Source: Lachnospiraceae bacterium (lineage in GTDB: Bacteria > Bacillota > Clostridia > Lachnospirales > Lachnospiraceae). From it: a DNA stretch of 64,000 nucleotides. Positions 29,363-37,081 of the stretch are shown here, one piece after another; the first letter of the stretch is position 1, and the number at the start of each line of letters is the position of its first letter. The translations under genes and the position numbers were made by a program. A model generated the notes under the pieces. It was not told the DNA's origin. It searched no databases and saw only the letters and a program-made list of their open reading frames with translations. The stretch is from NCBI GenBank assembly GCA_017553505.1, contig JAFZLD010000025.1, positions 248,001 through 312,000 on the forward strand, given 5' to 3'.

Positions 29363-30022
29363 TCAGTTTTCGTCTTTTTTGTCCTGTCCGATTTCTTTGG
29401 TCTCTTGTTCGGTAAGCGGTTCTACTCCATATTTCAGGTCGAAAATGTTGATTACGTCCGCGCCGAATATGTCGTGCATGTATGTGTAGAAATTCTGATT
29501 CTTTTTAAGTTTCTGTTGCTTAATAACAACTTTTTTCTTGAGCTCGACACGCATTTCATTGACCCATTCGCTGATTTCCTCAATGTCTGCATTATTGTCC
29601 TGAATCTGCTCATAACATACTTCCATGGTGGCAAGCATGAGCTTATAGTTAACGTCATTAATCTGCTTGGGAATATCGTAAATATCGTCGCCAAATTCTT
29701 CAAGCTTCTCATTACACTCCTCGATAAGACGCTTATTTTCGTTAAGCTTCTTTTCAAGCGCTTTGGAAGGATTTTCGTTAAGCGCGTCCATCTGTTCCAC
29801 TATCTCCGCCATCAGACGTTTCTTGAGCGCTTTGATATCCTTCGTATCATTATTGAGCTTGCCTTGTTTCTTTAAAAGCTCGTTAAGTTCTTCGGAGAGC
29901 TTAAGAATCTCCGGTGAAGGATCCGTCTGTGTAAAGAGTCTGTGCCATGTATTGTCAAGGGTAAGCAAAGGAATCTTTTTATCCTTGAGAGCCGGTATAA
30001 AAACATCTTCTTTTCTCGACAT
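29363..30022 (-). CDS. Coiled-coil protein of unknown function
   Basis: A 219-residue, highly charged, almost wholly helical protein. Heptad-like Lys/Glu/Leu-rich segments span about residues 36-125 and 140-175. It has no Cys-rich motif, signal peptide or membrane helix, so it is probably cytoplasmic. The N-terminus (VFIPALKDKKIPLLTLDNTW) and the C-terminus (YTYMHDIFGADVINIFDLKY) look like small conserved caps on a rod. It lies 17 bases after rex and one base before nnrD. I do not recognise the family, though a restricted clostridial distribution seems likely. Confidence 0.8.
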   Translation of the reverse strand: MSRKEDVFIPALKDKKIPLLTLDNTWHRLFTQTDPSPEILKLSEELNELLKKQGKLNNDTKDIKALKKRLMAEIVEQMDALNENPSKALEKKLNENKRLIEECNEKLEEFGDDIYDIPKQINDVNYKLMLATMEVCYEQIQDNNADIEEISEWVNEMRVELKKKVVIKQQKLKKNQNFYTYMHDIFGADVINIFDLKYGVEPLTEQETKEIGQDKKDEN

Positions 30023-30039
30023 TTAAAGAAGTCCTTTCG

Positions 30040-30687
30040 CTATTGATTGTCGGTTTCCTGTTCTTTACGTGTAATATTATACGTTAACTTCATTAATGAA
30101 TCCGAAAGATGAACATTCTCCACCACAATGTCGCTCGGAACGTTCAAATCCACATGCGCAAAGTTCCAAAAAGCCTTTACTCCACACTTTACGAGCTTGT
30201 CCGCAACCTTAACCGCGCCGGTCTTGGGAATGGTAAGAACGGCTATGTCTATGTCATTGTCCTTAACAAAGGTTTCAAGATTCTCCATGGGCTGTACGTA
30301 CATGTCGCGAATCTTTCTGCCGTATAAGGTTTCATTGCAGTCGAATATTCCTGTAAAATGAAAGCCTCTTCGCTCAAAGTTCATATAATTGGCAAGAGCC
30401 TGACCGAGGTTACCGGCGCCCACAATAATCAGGTGATGAGTCTTATTGATGCCGAGAATCTTGGCTATTTCATCGTACAGGAAATTAACCTTATAACCGT
30501 AACCCTGCTGACCGAATCCGCCAAAATTGTTAAAATCCTGTCGAATCTGCGACGCAGTTACGTTCATAAGTTGTGAAAGTTCCTGAGAAGATATTCTCTC
30601 AACATTTGAATCCTTTAATTCACCCAAATATCTTAAATATCTCGGGAGCCTGCTTATCACAGCCTGAGAAATGTTCTTATCATCCAT
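30040..30687 (-). CDS. rex: Redox-sensing transcriptional repressor Rex
   Basis: Rex senses the NADH/NAD+ ratio and represses fermentative and redox genes when NADH is low. The 215-residue length is typical. The winged helix-turn-helix (AVISRLPRYLRYLGELKD; SQELSQLMNVTASQIRQDFN) is followed by the FGGFGQQGYGY linker and the NAD(H)-binding Rossmann motif IIVGAGNLGQALANY. The C-terminal swapped helix is also present. The gene starts at ATG 30687. Two Rex-box-like sites lie in its own promoter region. Confidence 0.96.
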   Translation of the reverse strand: MDDKNISQAVISRLPRYLRYLGELKDSNVERISSQELSQLMNVTASQIRQDFNNFGGFGQQGYGYKVNFLYDEIAKILGINKTHHLIIVGAGNLGQALANYMNFERRGFHFTGIFDCNETLYGRKIRDMYVQPMENLETFVKDNDIDIAVLTIPKTGAVKVADKLVKCGVKAFWNFAHVDLNVPSDIVVENVHLSDSLMKLTYNITRKEQETDNQ

Positions 30688-30706
30688 ATCGATTTTAACC
30701 CTCTGA

Positions 30707-30724
30707 TTGTTTTATATTTAACAC
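30707..30724. promoter_or_regulatory. Second Rex-box-like site downstream of the rex -10
   Basis: TTGTTTTATATTTAACAC matches the Rex consensus TTGTTAA-N4-TTAACAA at 11 of 14 defined positions. It lies between the -10 element and the rex start codon. It is weaker than the site at 30741. Confidence 0.4.
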
Positions 30725-30729
30725 ATTTA

Positions 30730-30758
30730 ATTATAAAATATTGTTAAATACTTGTCAA
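30730..30758 (-). promoter_or_regulatory. rex promoter (consensus -35/-10)
   Basis: On the minus strand TTGACA (30758-30753) and TATAAT (30735-30730) are both perfect consensus hexamers with a 17-base spacer. It is the best sigma-A promoter in the window and lies 43 bases upstream of the rex ATG. Confidence 0.85.
30741..30758. promoter_or_regulatory. Candidate Rex operator overlapping the rex -35
   Basis: TTGTTAAATACTTGTCAA matches TTGTTAA-N4-TTAACAA at 12 of 14 defined positions. It covers the whole -35 hexamer and part of the spacer, where bound Rex would block RNA polymerase. Autoregulation by Rex is known in other Gram-positives; here it is inferred. Confidence 0.6.
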
Positions 30759-30763
30759 TCAAT

Positions 30764-30801
30764 CAAAAAGAAAACCGACCTCTCGAAAAAGAAGTCGGTT
30801 T
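30764..30801 (-). terminator. Rho-independent terminator after icd
   Basis: On the minus strand AAACCGAC and GTCGGTTT form an eight-base stem, followed directly by TCTTTTT. It lies a few bases after the icd stop at 30808 and just upstream of the rex promoter. Confidence 0.85.
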
Positions 30802-30807
30802 GGTACA

Positions 30808-32004
30808 TTACATGTTTGATTTAATAGCCTCAAAGAAATCGTGTGTATTGACAGTCTTACAGTTGGGATTGGCACTGATTCTGGACAAATCAGCTGTCAT
30901 TACACCGCTTTCAATTGTCTTAATAACAGCTTTCTCAAGCTTCTCGCCAAACTCAATGAGAGCTGCGTTACCGTCAAGCTCACCACGCTTCTTAAGAGCG
31001 CCTGTCCAAGCAAAGATTGTAGCTACGGGATTGGACTTAGGTTCTTCTCCTTCAAGATATCTGTAATAGTGCTTCTGAATGGTTCCGTGAGCGGCTTCGT
31101 ACTCGAATACTCCCTTGGGAGAAACAAGAACACTTGTCATCATGGACAAAGAACCAAACGCTGAAGAAACCATGTCACTCATAACATCGCCGTCGTAGTT
31201 CTTGCAGGCCCAGATAAATCCGCCTTCTTCTTTCATTACACGGGCAACGGCATCGTCGATAAGGGTGTAGAAATACTTGATACCGGCCTTCTCGAATTTT
31301 TCTTTGTACTCTGATTCGTAGAGGTCTTCAAAGATATCCTTGAAAGTATGGTCATACTTCTTGGAAATGGTGTCCTTGGTCGCAAACCATAAGTCCTGAT
31401 GAGTCTCAAGCGCGTAGTTAAAGCACGCATAAGCAAAGCTTGTTATGGATGCGATGGTATTGTGAATACCCTGAATAATACCGGGGCCTTTGAATTCATG
31501 GATAAGCTCACGAGTTTCGGTTCCGTCTGCTGCGGTAAATACAAGTTCAGCCTTGCCCGCACCGGGAACTTTAATCTCCGTATTCTTGTAGACATCACCG
31601 TATGCGTGTCTTGCAAGGGTGATAGGTTTCTTCCAGTTTCTTACGCAGGGATTGATGCCTTTAACAATGATAGGAGCTCTGAATACGGTACCGTCGAGGA
31701 TTGCTCTGATGGTTCCGTTGGGGCTCTTCCACATTTCGGAAAGGTTATACTCCTTAACTCTTGCCGCATTAGGGGTAATCGTGGCACATTTGACAGCCAC
31801 ACCGTACTTAAGGGTAGCCTCAGCCGAATCCTTGGTAACCTGATCGTTAGTCTCGTTTCTGTGCTCGAGACCAAGGTCGTAGTACTCAGTCTTCAAATCC
31901 ACGTAGGGAAGAATGAGTTCATCCTTAATCATCTTCCAGAGGATTCTGGTCATTTCGTCACCGTCCATCTCTACGATAGGGGTGGTCATGGGTATTTTAT
32001 TCAT
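30808..32004 (-). CDS. icd: NADP-dependent isocitrate dehydrogenase, eukaryote-like homodimeric type
   Basis: Converts isocitrate to 2-oxoglutarate with NADP+. The opening ([20 protein letters not shown]) and the motifs [18 protein letters not shown] and [20 protein letters not shown] are those of the eukaryote-like subfamily rather than E. coli Icd. The ATG at 32004 has AAGGAGG nine bases upstream and gives 398 residues; upstream in-frame sequence belongs to the overlapping gntR gene, whose stop lies eight bases inside. It is the last gene of the Re-citrate synthase operon and supplies 2-oxoglutarate and NADPH. Confidence 0.94.
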   Translation of the reverse strand: MNKIPMTTPIVEMDGDEMTRILWKMIKDELILPYVDLKTEYYDLGLEHRNETNDQVTKDSAEATLKYGVAVKCATITPNAARVKEYNLSEMWKSPNGTIRAILDGTVFRAPIIVKGINPCVRNWKKPITLARHAYGDVYKNTEIKVPGAGKAELVFTAADGTETRELIHEFKGPGIIQGIHNTIASITSFAYACFNYALETHQDLWFATKDTISKKYDHTFKDIFEDLYESEYKEKFEKAGIKYFYTLIDDAVARVMKEEGGFIWACKNYDGDVMSDMVSSAFGSLSMMTSVLVSPKGVFEYEAAHGTIQKHYYRYLEGEEPKSNPVATIFAWTGALKKRGELDGNAALIEFGEKLEKAVIKTIESGVMTADLSRISANPNCKTVNTHDFFEAIKSNM

Positions 32005-32686
32005 TGGAATAGGCCTCCTTAAGACCGTTTTTAACCATATTTTTGTAGGCGTTATTGATATGAACCGTGGCGAGGCGCTCTGCATCCTCGGGGTTCTTGG
32101 CCTTGATAGCTTCCATAATCATCTGATGCTCGTGATTGGAAGCGATACCTCTCTCTGTAGTGGAAAGGGTCTTCTTACGTACTCTCTGAACATACTGATG
32201 GAAATCCTTAAGCAAATGCTCAAGCATTTTCGAATTACATGATTCGTACAAAATCTCGTGGAATCTTGAGTCAAGCTCAGCCATCTGTTCAAAGTGACCG
32301 CGCTCCGCATGGAACTTGGCAAGATAGATATTCTCTTCCATTTCTTCAAGCTGCTCATCCGTAATATGCTCGCAAGCCCATGCTGCGCAAAGGCCTTCAA
32401 GCTTGGAACGAATCATATAAATATCTTTAACATCTTCGATGGTGATACCGGTAACATATGCGCCTTTATTGGGCACAATCTGGATAAGGCCTTCGAGCTC
32501 TAACTGTCTGAACGCTTCTCTTACGGGGGTTCTCGATACACCGAGTTCCTCGCCGATGGCGATTTCTTTGAGCTCGTCGTTCTCCTTGTATTTGCCGGAC
32601 AAAATGTCTTCACGAATCTTGTTAAAAACACGTCCTCTTAATGAATATTTATCTGTTACTTCCTGCTTTAAGTCGTAGCTTCCCAT
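31997..32686 (-). CDS. GntR-family (FCD-domain) transcriptional regulator
   Basis: 229 residues. The N-terminal winged helix ([47 protein letters not shown]) is typical of GntR, and the all-helical C-terminal domain with conserved Arg/Asp/His positions is of the FCD (FadR-like) type, which often binds small carboxylates. It sits between Re-citrate synthase (19-base overlap) and icd (8-base overlap), so it likely controls this operon in response to a di- or tricarboxylate. Candidate operator: the palindrome at 34161. Confidence 0.88.
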   Translation of the reverse strand: MGSYDLKQEVTDKYSLRGRVFNKIREDILSGKYKENDELKEIAIGEELGVSRTPVREAFRQLELEGLIQIVPNKGAYVTGITIEDVKDIYMIRSKLEGLCAAWACEHITDEQLEEMEENIYLAKFHAERGHFEQMAELDSRFHEILYESCNSKMLEHLLKDFHQYVQRVRKKTLSTTERGIASNHEHQMIMEAIKAKNPEDAERLATVHINNAYKNMVKNGLKEAYSNE

Positions 32687-34122
32687 ATCTTCTCCAATCC
32701 AAGCTTCTTGGTGAATTTCTTGATTGCCGTTACAAGTTCATCGTCGGTCATAACCGTTACACGACCGCCTGCATACTCCTCATCAACCCAATCTTTGATA
32801 GCATGAACCAGTTCTGAATTTTTGTCAACGCACTTATCGCCTTTTAACTTATATTTGAAGTTAATCCAGTGTGCGATACCCGCAAGGCCCGAAGTATTCG
32901 ATACCGCGCAAATAACGGGACGATTCAGGAATTTCTCTGTATCAAAAATATTGTATATCTCTTCGTTCTTAAGTAATCCGTCGGCATGGATACCTGCACG
33001 GGTTACGTTGAAGTTCTTACCTACGAAAGGCGTTCTGTCGGGAATGTGATAGCCGATTTCTTTCTCATAATACTCGGCGAGTTCTGTAATAACCGTAGTA
33101 TCCATTCCATTTAAGTCGCCCTTAAGCTGTGCGTACTCAAATACCATAGCTTCAAGAGGTGTGTTACCTGTTCTTTCGCCGATACCGAACAAAGAAGTAT
33201 TGACGCCTGAACAACCATATAACCATGCGGTAGTAGAGTTCGCAACTGCTTTGTAGAAGTCGTTGTGTCCGTGCCACTCGATTAACTCGTGAGGAACGCC
33301 TGCGTGAACGTTGATGGCGTAAATAATACCCTGAACGCTTCGAGGAATAACGGCACCGGAGAAGTTAACTCCGTAACCCATCGTATCGCAGGCACGAATC
33401 TTAATCGGAATCTTGTATTCATCCATAAGCTTCATAAGCTCAAGGCAGAAAGGAACTACATATCCGTAGATATCTGCACGTGTAATATCTTCAAGGTGAC
33501 ATCTTACTGCAATGCCTTCCTCAAGGCAGTCACGAACTACAGACAAATAATGTTCCATAGCCTGCTTACGAGTCATCTTAAGTTTTAAGAATATATGATA
33601 GTCGGAACAGCTTACCAGAATACCGGTTTCTTTCATACCGATTTCTTTGACCAGTTTGAAGTCTTCTTTGGAAGCTCGAATCCAGCTTGTTACCTCAGGA
33701 AACTCATAGCCCTTCTCCATACATTTATAAACCGCGTCACGGTCCTTCTTCGAATAAAGAAAGAACTCACTGGCCTTAATCATGCCGTTGGGACCGCCGA
33801 GTCTGTGGAGATAGTCATAAATCGTAACAATCTGCTCGGTCGTATAAGGTGCGCGTGACTGCTGACCGTCTCTGAAGGTCGTATCGGTTATCCATATGTT
33901 CTTGGGCATATTGTGAGGAACTATTCGATCGTTAAAAGGAATCTTGGGAATCTCTGAATACGGGAACATATTACGAAAGACATTCGGCTTGGGAACGTCG
34001 TTAAGAATGTACATATGCTCCTCGATTTGAAGAAGGTTATTCTTCTCGTTCATGGAAACCGGACGATTTGTAAACAAATCTGCGGCATCCTGACTGAATA
34101 TATCATTCTCATTTAAAGGCAT
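32668..34122 (-). CDS. Re-citrate synthase (homocitrate/isopropylmalate synthase-like family)
   Basis: A 484-residue DRE-TIM metallolyase. The core motif NIWITDTTFRDGQQSRAPYT and the metal-binding EWHGHNDFYKAVANS are shared by isopropylmalate synthase, homocitrate synthase and the Re-face citrate synthase of clostridia. The operon with NADP-icd, the absence of any leucine or lysine genes and the lack of a LeuA regulatory domain favour Re-citrate synthase. This enzyme makes citrate from oxaloacetate and acetyl-CoA in anaerobes lacking Si-citrate synthase. The ATG at 34122 has AGAGGT six bases upstream. The first ~75 residues are an extension seen before the barrel. Confidence 0.78.
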   Translation of the reverse strand: MPLNENDIFSQDAADLFTNRPVSMNEKNNLLQIEEHMYILNDVPKPNVFRNMFPYSEIPKIPFNDRIVPHNMPKNIWITDTTFRDGQQSRAPYTTEQIVTIYDYLHRLGGPNGMIKASEFFLYSKKDRDAVYKCMEKGYEFPEVTSWIRASKEDFKLVKEIGMKETGILVSCSDYHIFLKLKMTRKQAMEHYLSVVRDCLEEGIAVRCHLEDITRADIYGYVVPFCLELMKLMDEYKIPIKIRACDTMGYGVNFSGAVIPRSVQGIIYAINVHAGVPHELIEWHGHNDFYKAVANSTTAWLYGCSGVNTSLFGIGERTGNTPLEAMVFEYAQLKGDLNGMDTTVITELAEYYEKEIGYHIPDRTPFVGKNFNVTRAGIHADGLLKNEEIYNIFDTEKFLNRPVICAVSNTSGLAGIAHWINFKYKLKGDKCVDKNSELVHAIKDWVDEEYAGGRVTVMTDDELVTAIKKFTKKLGLEKIWEATT

Positions 34123-34160
34123 GGCGGCACCTCTCACATAATAATTGTATTCTTTGTACG

Positions 34161-34172
34161 ATTGTATACAAT
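34161..34172. promoter_or_regulatory. Palindromic operator candidate ATTGTATACAAT
   Basis: A perfect 12-base palindrome overlapping the -10 of the Re-citrate synthase promoter. GntR/FCD regulators commonly bind T-x-GTxxxAC-x-A type palindromes, and a GntR/FCD gene is in the operon. Partial repeats of the half-site (TTGTACG, GTATTC) lie on the gene-proximal side. Confidence 0.55.
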
Positions 34173-34189
34173 GATGCAATTATTGTCAA
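34161..34189 (-). promoter_or_regulatory. Promoter of the Re-citrate synthase-gntR-icd operon
   Basis: Minus-strand TTGACA (34189-34184) and TACAAT (34166-34161) with a 17-base spacer, 39 bases upstream of the start codon. It follows the LRR operon terminator. Confidence 0.75.
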
Positions 34190-34214
34190 GAACATTTTGC
34201 CGAAAATTGCCCCT

Positions 34215-34256
34215 AAAACAATCAAAAGAACCGCAAATATCACTATCTGCGGCTCT
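34215..34256 (-). terminator. Rho-independent terminator of the sortase-LRR operon
   Basis: Minus-strand stem of 13 base pairs (AGAGCCGCAGATA with TATTTGCGGTTCT, two G-U pairs), four-base loop, then TTTGATTGTTTT. It lies 28 bases after the stop of the last LRR gene. Confidence 0.85.
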
Positions 34257-34283
34257 TCGTATCTTATGCATTTGTAATTGTAT

Positions 34284-37052
34284 TTATGCCTGTACTATTG
34301 CTTTTTCTTTGCCTTTGATAAGAATCATGACAAGTCCGAGTGCCAAAAGTCCCACTGCCAGGAACCACTTCGGATGGATTCTGTCGCCGGTATCGGGCGA
34401 TACATCAAGGTTATATTTGGAAACTGCGGTAGAATTGAAGGAATACAATCCGTAATATCCGGTATGCGAAATATCAAACTGCACCGACAGCTTACCATCG
34501 CTCTCCTGCACCTTAAACGGCAAGTCTTCAAGCTGATCGTATTCATCTATACAAATCACATGAAGGTTGCTCGTAGGCATATTATCAGGGAGTTCAATCG
34601 TAATCGGATAAGTCTGTTTTCCGAACTTGGTAATTCTCACACCACTTTCCGCATCTGTCATATAAATCGTATACGTCGTGAAGTTCGCGGGAACCGTGTC
34701 ACCGTAAATACGCTTATAAGCATCCTTAACAGAGATATTTACGTAGGAATCCTTAATAACATCAAGTACATATTTCTCACCCGAACCGGTAAAAGAAACC
34801 GTCGGAGCTTCTTCCACATCCTCGTAATATGCGCCGCTTCTTGCCATGGTCATAACCGACTCAAGCTGGTCGCTTCTGAAGTTATAGCCCTTACCGTAAA
34901 TGTATACGGTACTCGGAATATCAATGTTTGCTGCTTCTTTGGCCGTCAATGTGCAGTCGATAATCTTAAGCTCGCCGTTGAAATACTCCGTGGGCTCATC
35001 GCTTATTACACATACCAGACCGCTGAAACCCGACTCGCTTCTGTCAAGGACCGTATTAAGACGATTTACATCTTCATTCTTAACAATAGCTACATTGACG
35101 TTCTCAAGTGCATCTCCTCTGTAGGAAGAATTGGTAAGTCTCGATGTTGTCTTATTGTAAGATACAAGCGGTAACGCGCCTGAACTGAACACCGCTGTTC
35201 TGTGCGCCGAATCGTTGCCTGCCGCACCGGGGTCGAATGCTTTGATACCCATCTTTCTTACAGTATCTACAATTCTTACCGTATCTATAGGGCACCCCGC
35301 GAAGGCTCTGTCCTCGATAACCTCTACAGACATACCGCCGCCCACTGCCTTAAGCGCCGAGCATCCGCTGAAAGCTTCCTCGCACACGCGCCATACGGTA
35401 TCGGGAATCGAAACTTCTGAAATATATATATTATCCTTAAATACCTGAGGCCCAATCTGCTTAACGCCCTCGGGGATCTCTACATAGTTACCGCTTCCTT
35501 TATATGCAACCAGTATTCCGTCGCCCATAATAAGGAAGTCGCTCTCGCCGTACATCTTCCAGTTGCTCATCATTCTGGTACGGTCAAAAGCAGACGGTTC
35601 TATATCCGTAACCGTACCGGGCACAAGAATGGTCGCAAGATTATCACAATGATAGAATGCTCCGTAACCTATATGTGTTACACCGTTCGGAATCGTAACC
35701 GATTCAAGATTACTTCTGGCAAAAGCAAAATCTCCGATTGAAGTAATATTCGAAGGAATCGTATATTCGGTAAGAGTCTTGTCTTCATAAAAAGCCTTGC
35801 CTGCCACTTTATCGCCGATAATGGCAAATTTCGGAAGTGATAAACCTTTTCCGTGAGTCTCGGTCTGAAGAGCCGTCTCCATCTGCTCTACCATCTCAGC
35901 ATAATCTTCGGTATTATTCGAATTACCTGTGATATCCTTCGCACCCGGTCCCGAAACAACTTTCTGTTTGGTATTGTCGATAAAGAATACCGCTTGTCTT
36001 CCCACAATCCTTGTTTCGGATAACAATCCTTCAATCTTGGGCGCCACATATGCAGGATCGTCAATTACATTACCCGAAGCGTCCTTATTTCCACTGCTTG
36101 ATGAGTTATTGTTATCTTCCGAATCGATAATATTAACATTCGAATTATCAAACTTTTTAAACCAGTTGGCCGCATAGCTTCCTTCCGGCGCCACTATCTT
36201 AAGCTTGGAACATCCGTCAAAAGCAGTATCATGAATGAACGTTACACTTATGGGAATCTCTACGTTCTCAAGGTTTACGCAGTACTGGAATGCCTTTACG
36301 TCTATTCTTTTGACAGAATATGGAAGTTTAAGCTCGGTCAGACCGTTGCAGTACGAAAACGAATACTCGGGAATTTCTTCAAGCGCGTTTGACAATGTTA
36401 CCTTTTCTATGTTCTTACATCCGTAAAAAGCATAAGGGCTGACCTTAACTACGGAATCGGGCATTGTATAACTTGTCATATTAACAAGGTCATTTGATGA
36501 AGCATCTCTCTTAACCTTGGCGTTCTGAAGGACTTCGTAAATCTGCGTTTTATCTTTGTCGTAGATAACACCGTTCTCACAAATAATTCTGTCATTGCCG
36601 GTAACAGATGAAAGTTCGGGACATCCTGTGAATACACCTATTCCGAATGTCTTGGTAGAACTTCCTATTGCCGCCGAGGCAAGTGCCGTACAGTTGGCAA
36701 AAGCAGCCGTGCCGATTTCCGTTACGTTACCGGGCACGGAAACAGTCTTAAGATTATTACAACCCGAAAAAGCCGCATAGCTTATCTTTTCAAGATTAGC
36801 CGGCAGCTTAATCGATGTCATATATGTATTGTCAGCAAAAGCTTCTTCGCCAATAACTTTTACTGTATCGGGAACAGACACGGTTGTAGCCGTGCCTGTG
36901 TATTTAACAAGTGTTGTCCCGTCAAGTTGAAAATCGGTCGCTACAGATTTTGTTTCTTCTGCTCTTGCTTCATTGGTGGGAAAAGAAGCCACCACCAATG
37001 ACAGTATTATAAGCAGCGCGCCGACACACCTTCTGAATGCTCTTCGTCCCAT
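34284..37052 (-). CDS. BspA-like leucine-rich-repeat surface protein with SPDTG sorting signal
   Basis: 922 residues. A signal peptide (basic MGRRAFRRC, hydrophobic ALLIILSLVVASF, AEA-like site near residue 32) leads into two blocks of LRR_5/BspA repeats, about residues 40-300 and 400-615. They are recognised by the repeated I-x-x-x-AF-x-x-C-x-x-L-x-x-V-x-I-P pattern (for example TEIGTAAFANCTALASAAIG). A non-repeat region of about 270 residues follows. The C-terminus is a sorting signal: SPDTG at 885-889, then a hydrophobic span and a short Lys-containing tail. It follows the larger LRR gene by 29 bases. The ATG at 37052 has GAGAGG upstream. Likely cell-wall anchored by the sortase of the same operon. 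Confidence 0.86.
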   Translation of the reverse strand: MGRRAFRRCVGALLIILSLVVASFPTNEARAEETKSVATDFQLDGTTLVKYTGTATTVSVPDTVKVIGEEAFADNTYMTSIKLPANLEKISYAAFSGCNNLKTVSVPGNVTEIGTAAFANCTALASAAIGSSTKTFGIGVFTGCPELSSVTGNDRIICENGVIYDKDKTQIYEVLQNAKVKRDASSNDLVNMTSYTMPDSVVKVSPYAFYGCKNIEKVTLSNALEEIPEYSFSYCNGLTELKLPYSVKRIDVKAFQYCVNLENVEIPISVTFIHDTAFDGCSKLKIVAPEGSYAANWFKKFDNSNVNIIDSEDNNNSSSSGNKDASGNVIDDPAYVAPKIEGLLSETRIVGRQAVFFIDNTKQKVVSGPGAKDITGNSNNTEDYAEMVEQMETALQTETHGKGLSLPKFAIIGDKVAGKAFYEDKTLTEYTIPSNITSIGDFAFARSNLESVTIPNGVTHIGYGAFYHCDNLATILVPGTVTDIEPSAFDRTRMMSNWKMYGESDFLIMGDGILVAYKGSGNYVEIPEGVKQIGPQVFKDNIYISEVSIPDTVWRVCEEAFSGCSALKAVGGGMSVEVIEDRAFAGCPIDTVRIVDTVRKMGIKAFDPGAAGNDSAHRTAVFSSGALPLVSYNKTTSRLTNSSYRGDALENVNVAIVKNEDVNRLNTVLDRSESGFSGLVCVISDEPTEYFNGELKIIDCTLTAKEAANIDIPSTVYIYGKGYNFRSDQLESVMTMARSGAYYEDVEEAPTVSFTGSGEKYVLDVIKDSYVNISVKDAYKRIYGDTVPANFTTYTIYMTDAESGVRITKFGKQTYPITIELPDNMPTSNLHVICIDEYDQLEDLPFKVQESDGKLSVQFDISHTGYYGLYSFNSTAVSKYNLDVSPDTGDRIHPKWFLAVGLLALGLVMILIKGKEKAIVQA

Positions 37053-37081
37053 ATTGCCTCTCTTAGTTAGAGTAAGTGTAT

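Noticed and set aside
32005-32085. Upstream extension of icd
   Set aside because: The sequence is the out-of-frame end of gntR, and AAGGAGG clearly marks the ATG at 32004.
32668-34122. Call as leucine 2-isopropylmalate synthase (leuA)
   Set aside because: The C-terminal leucine-binding regulatory domain is absent, no leu genes are nearby and icd is in the operon.
34278-35174. Long plus-strand open frame (298 codons) opposite the smaller LRR gene
   Set aside because: It has no ribosome site or promoter, is rich in Arg/His/Ile as expected from an antisense frame, and lies within a clear minus-strand gene with family homology.
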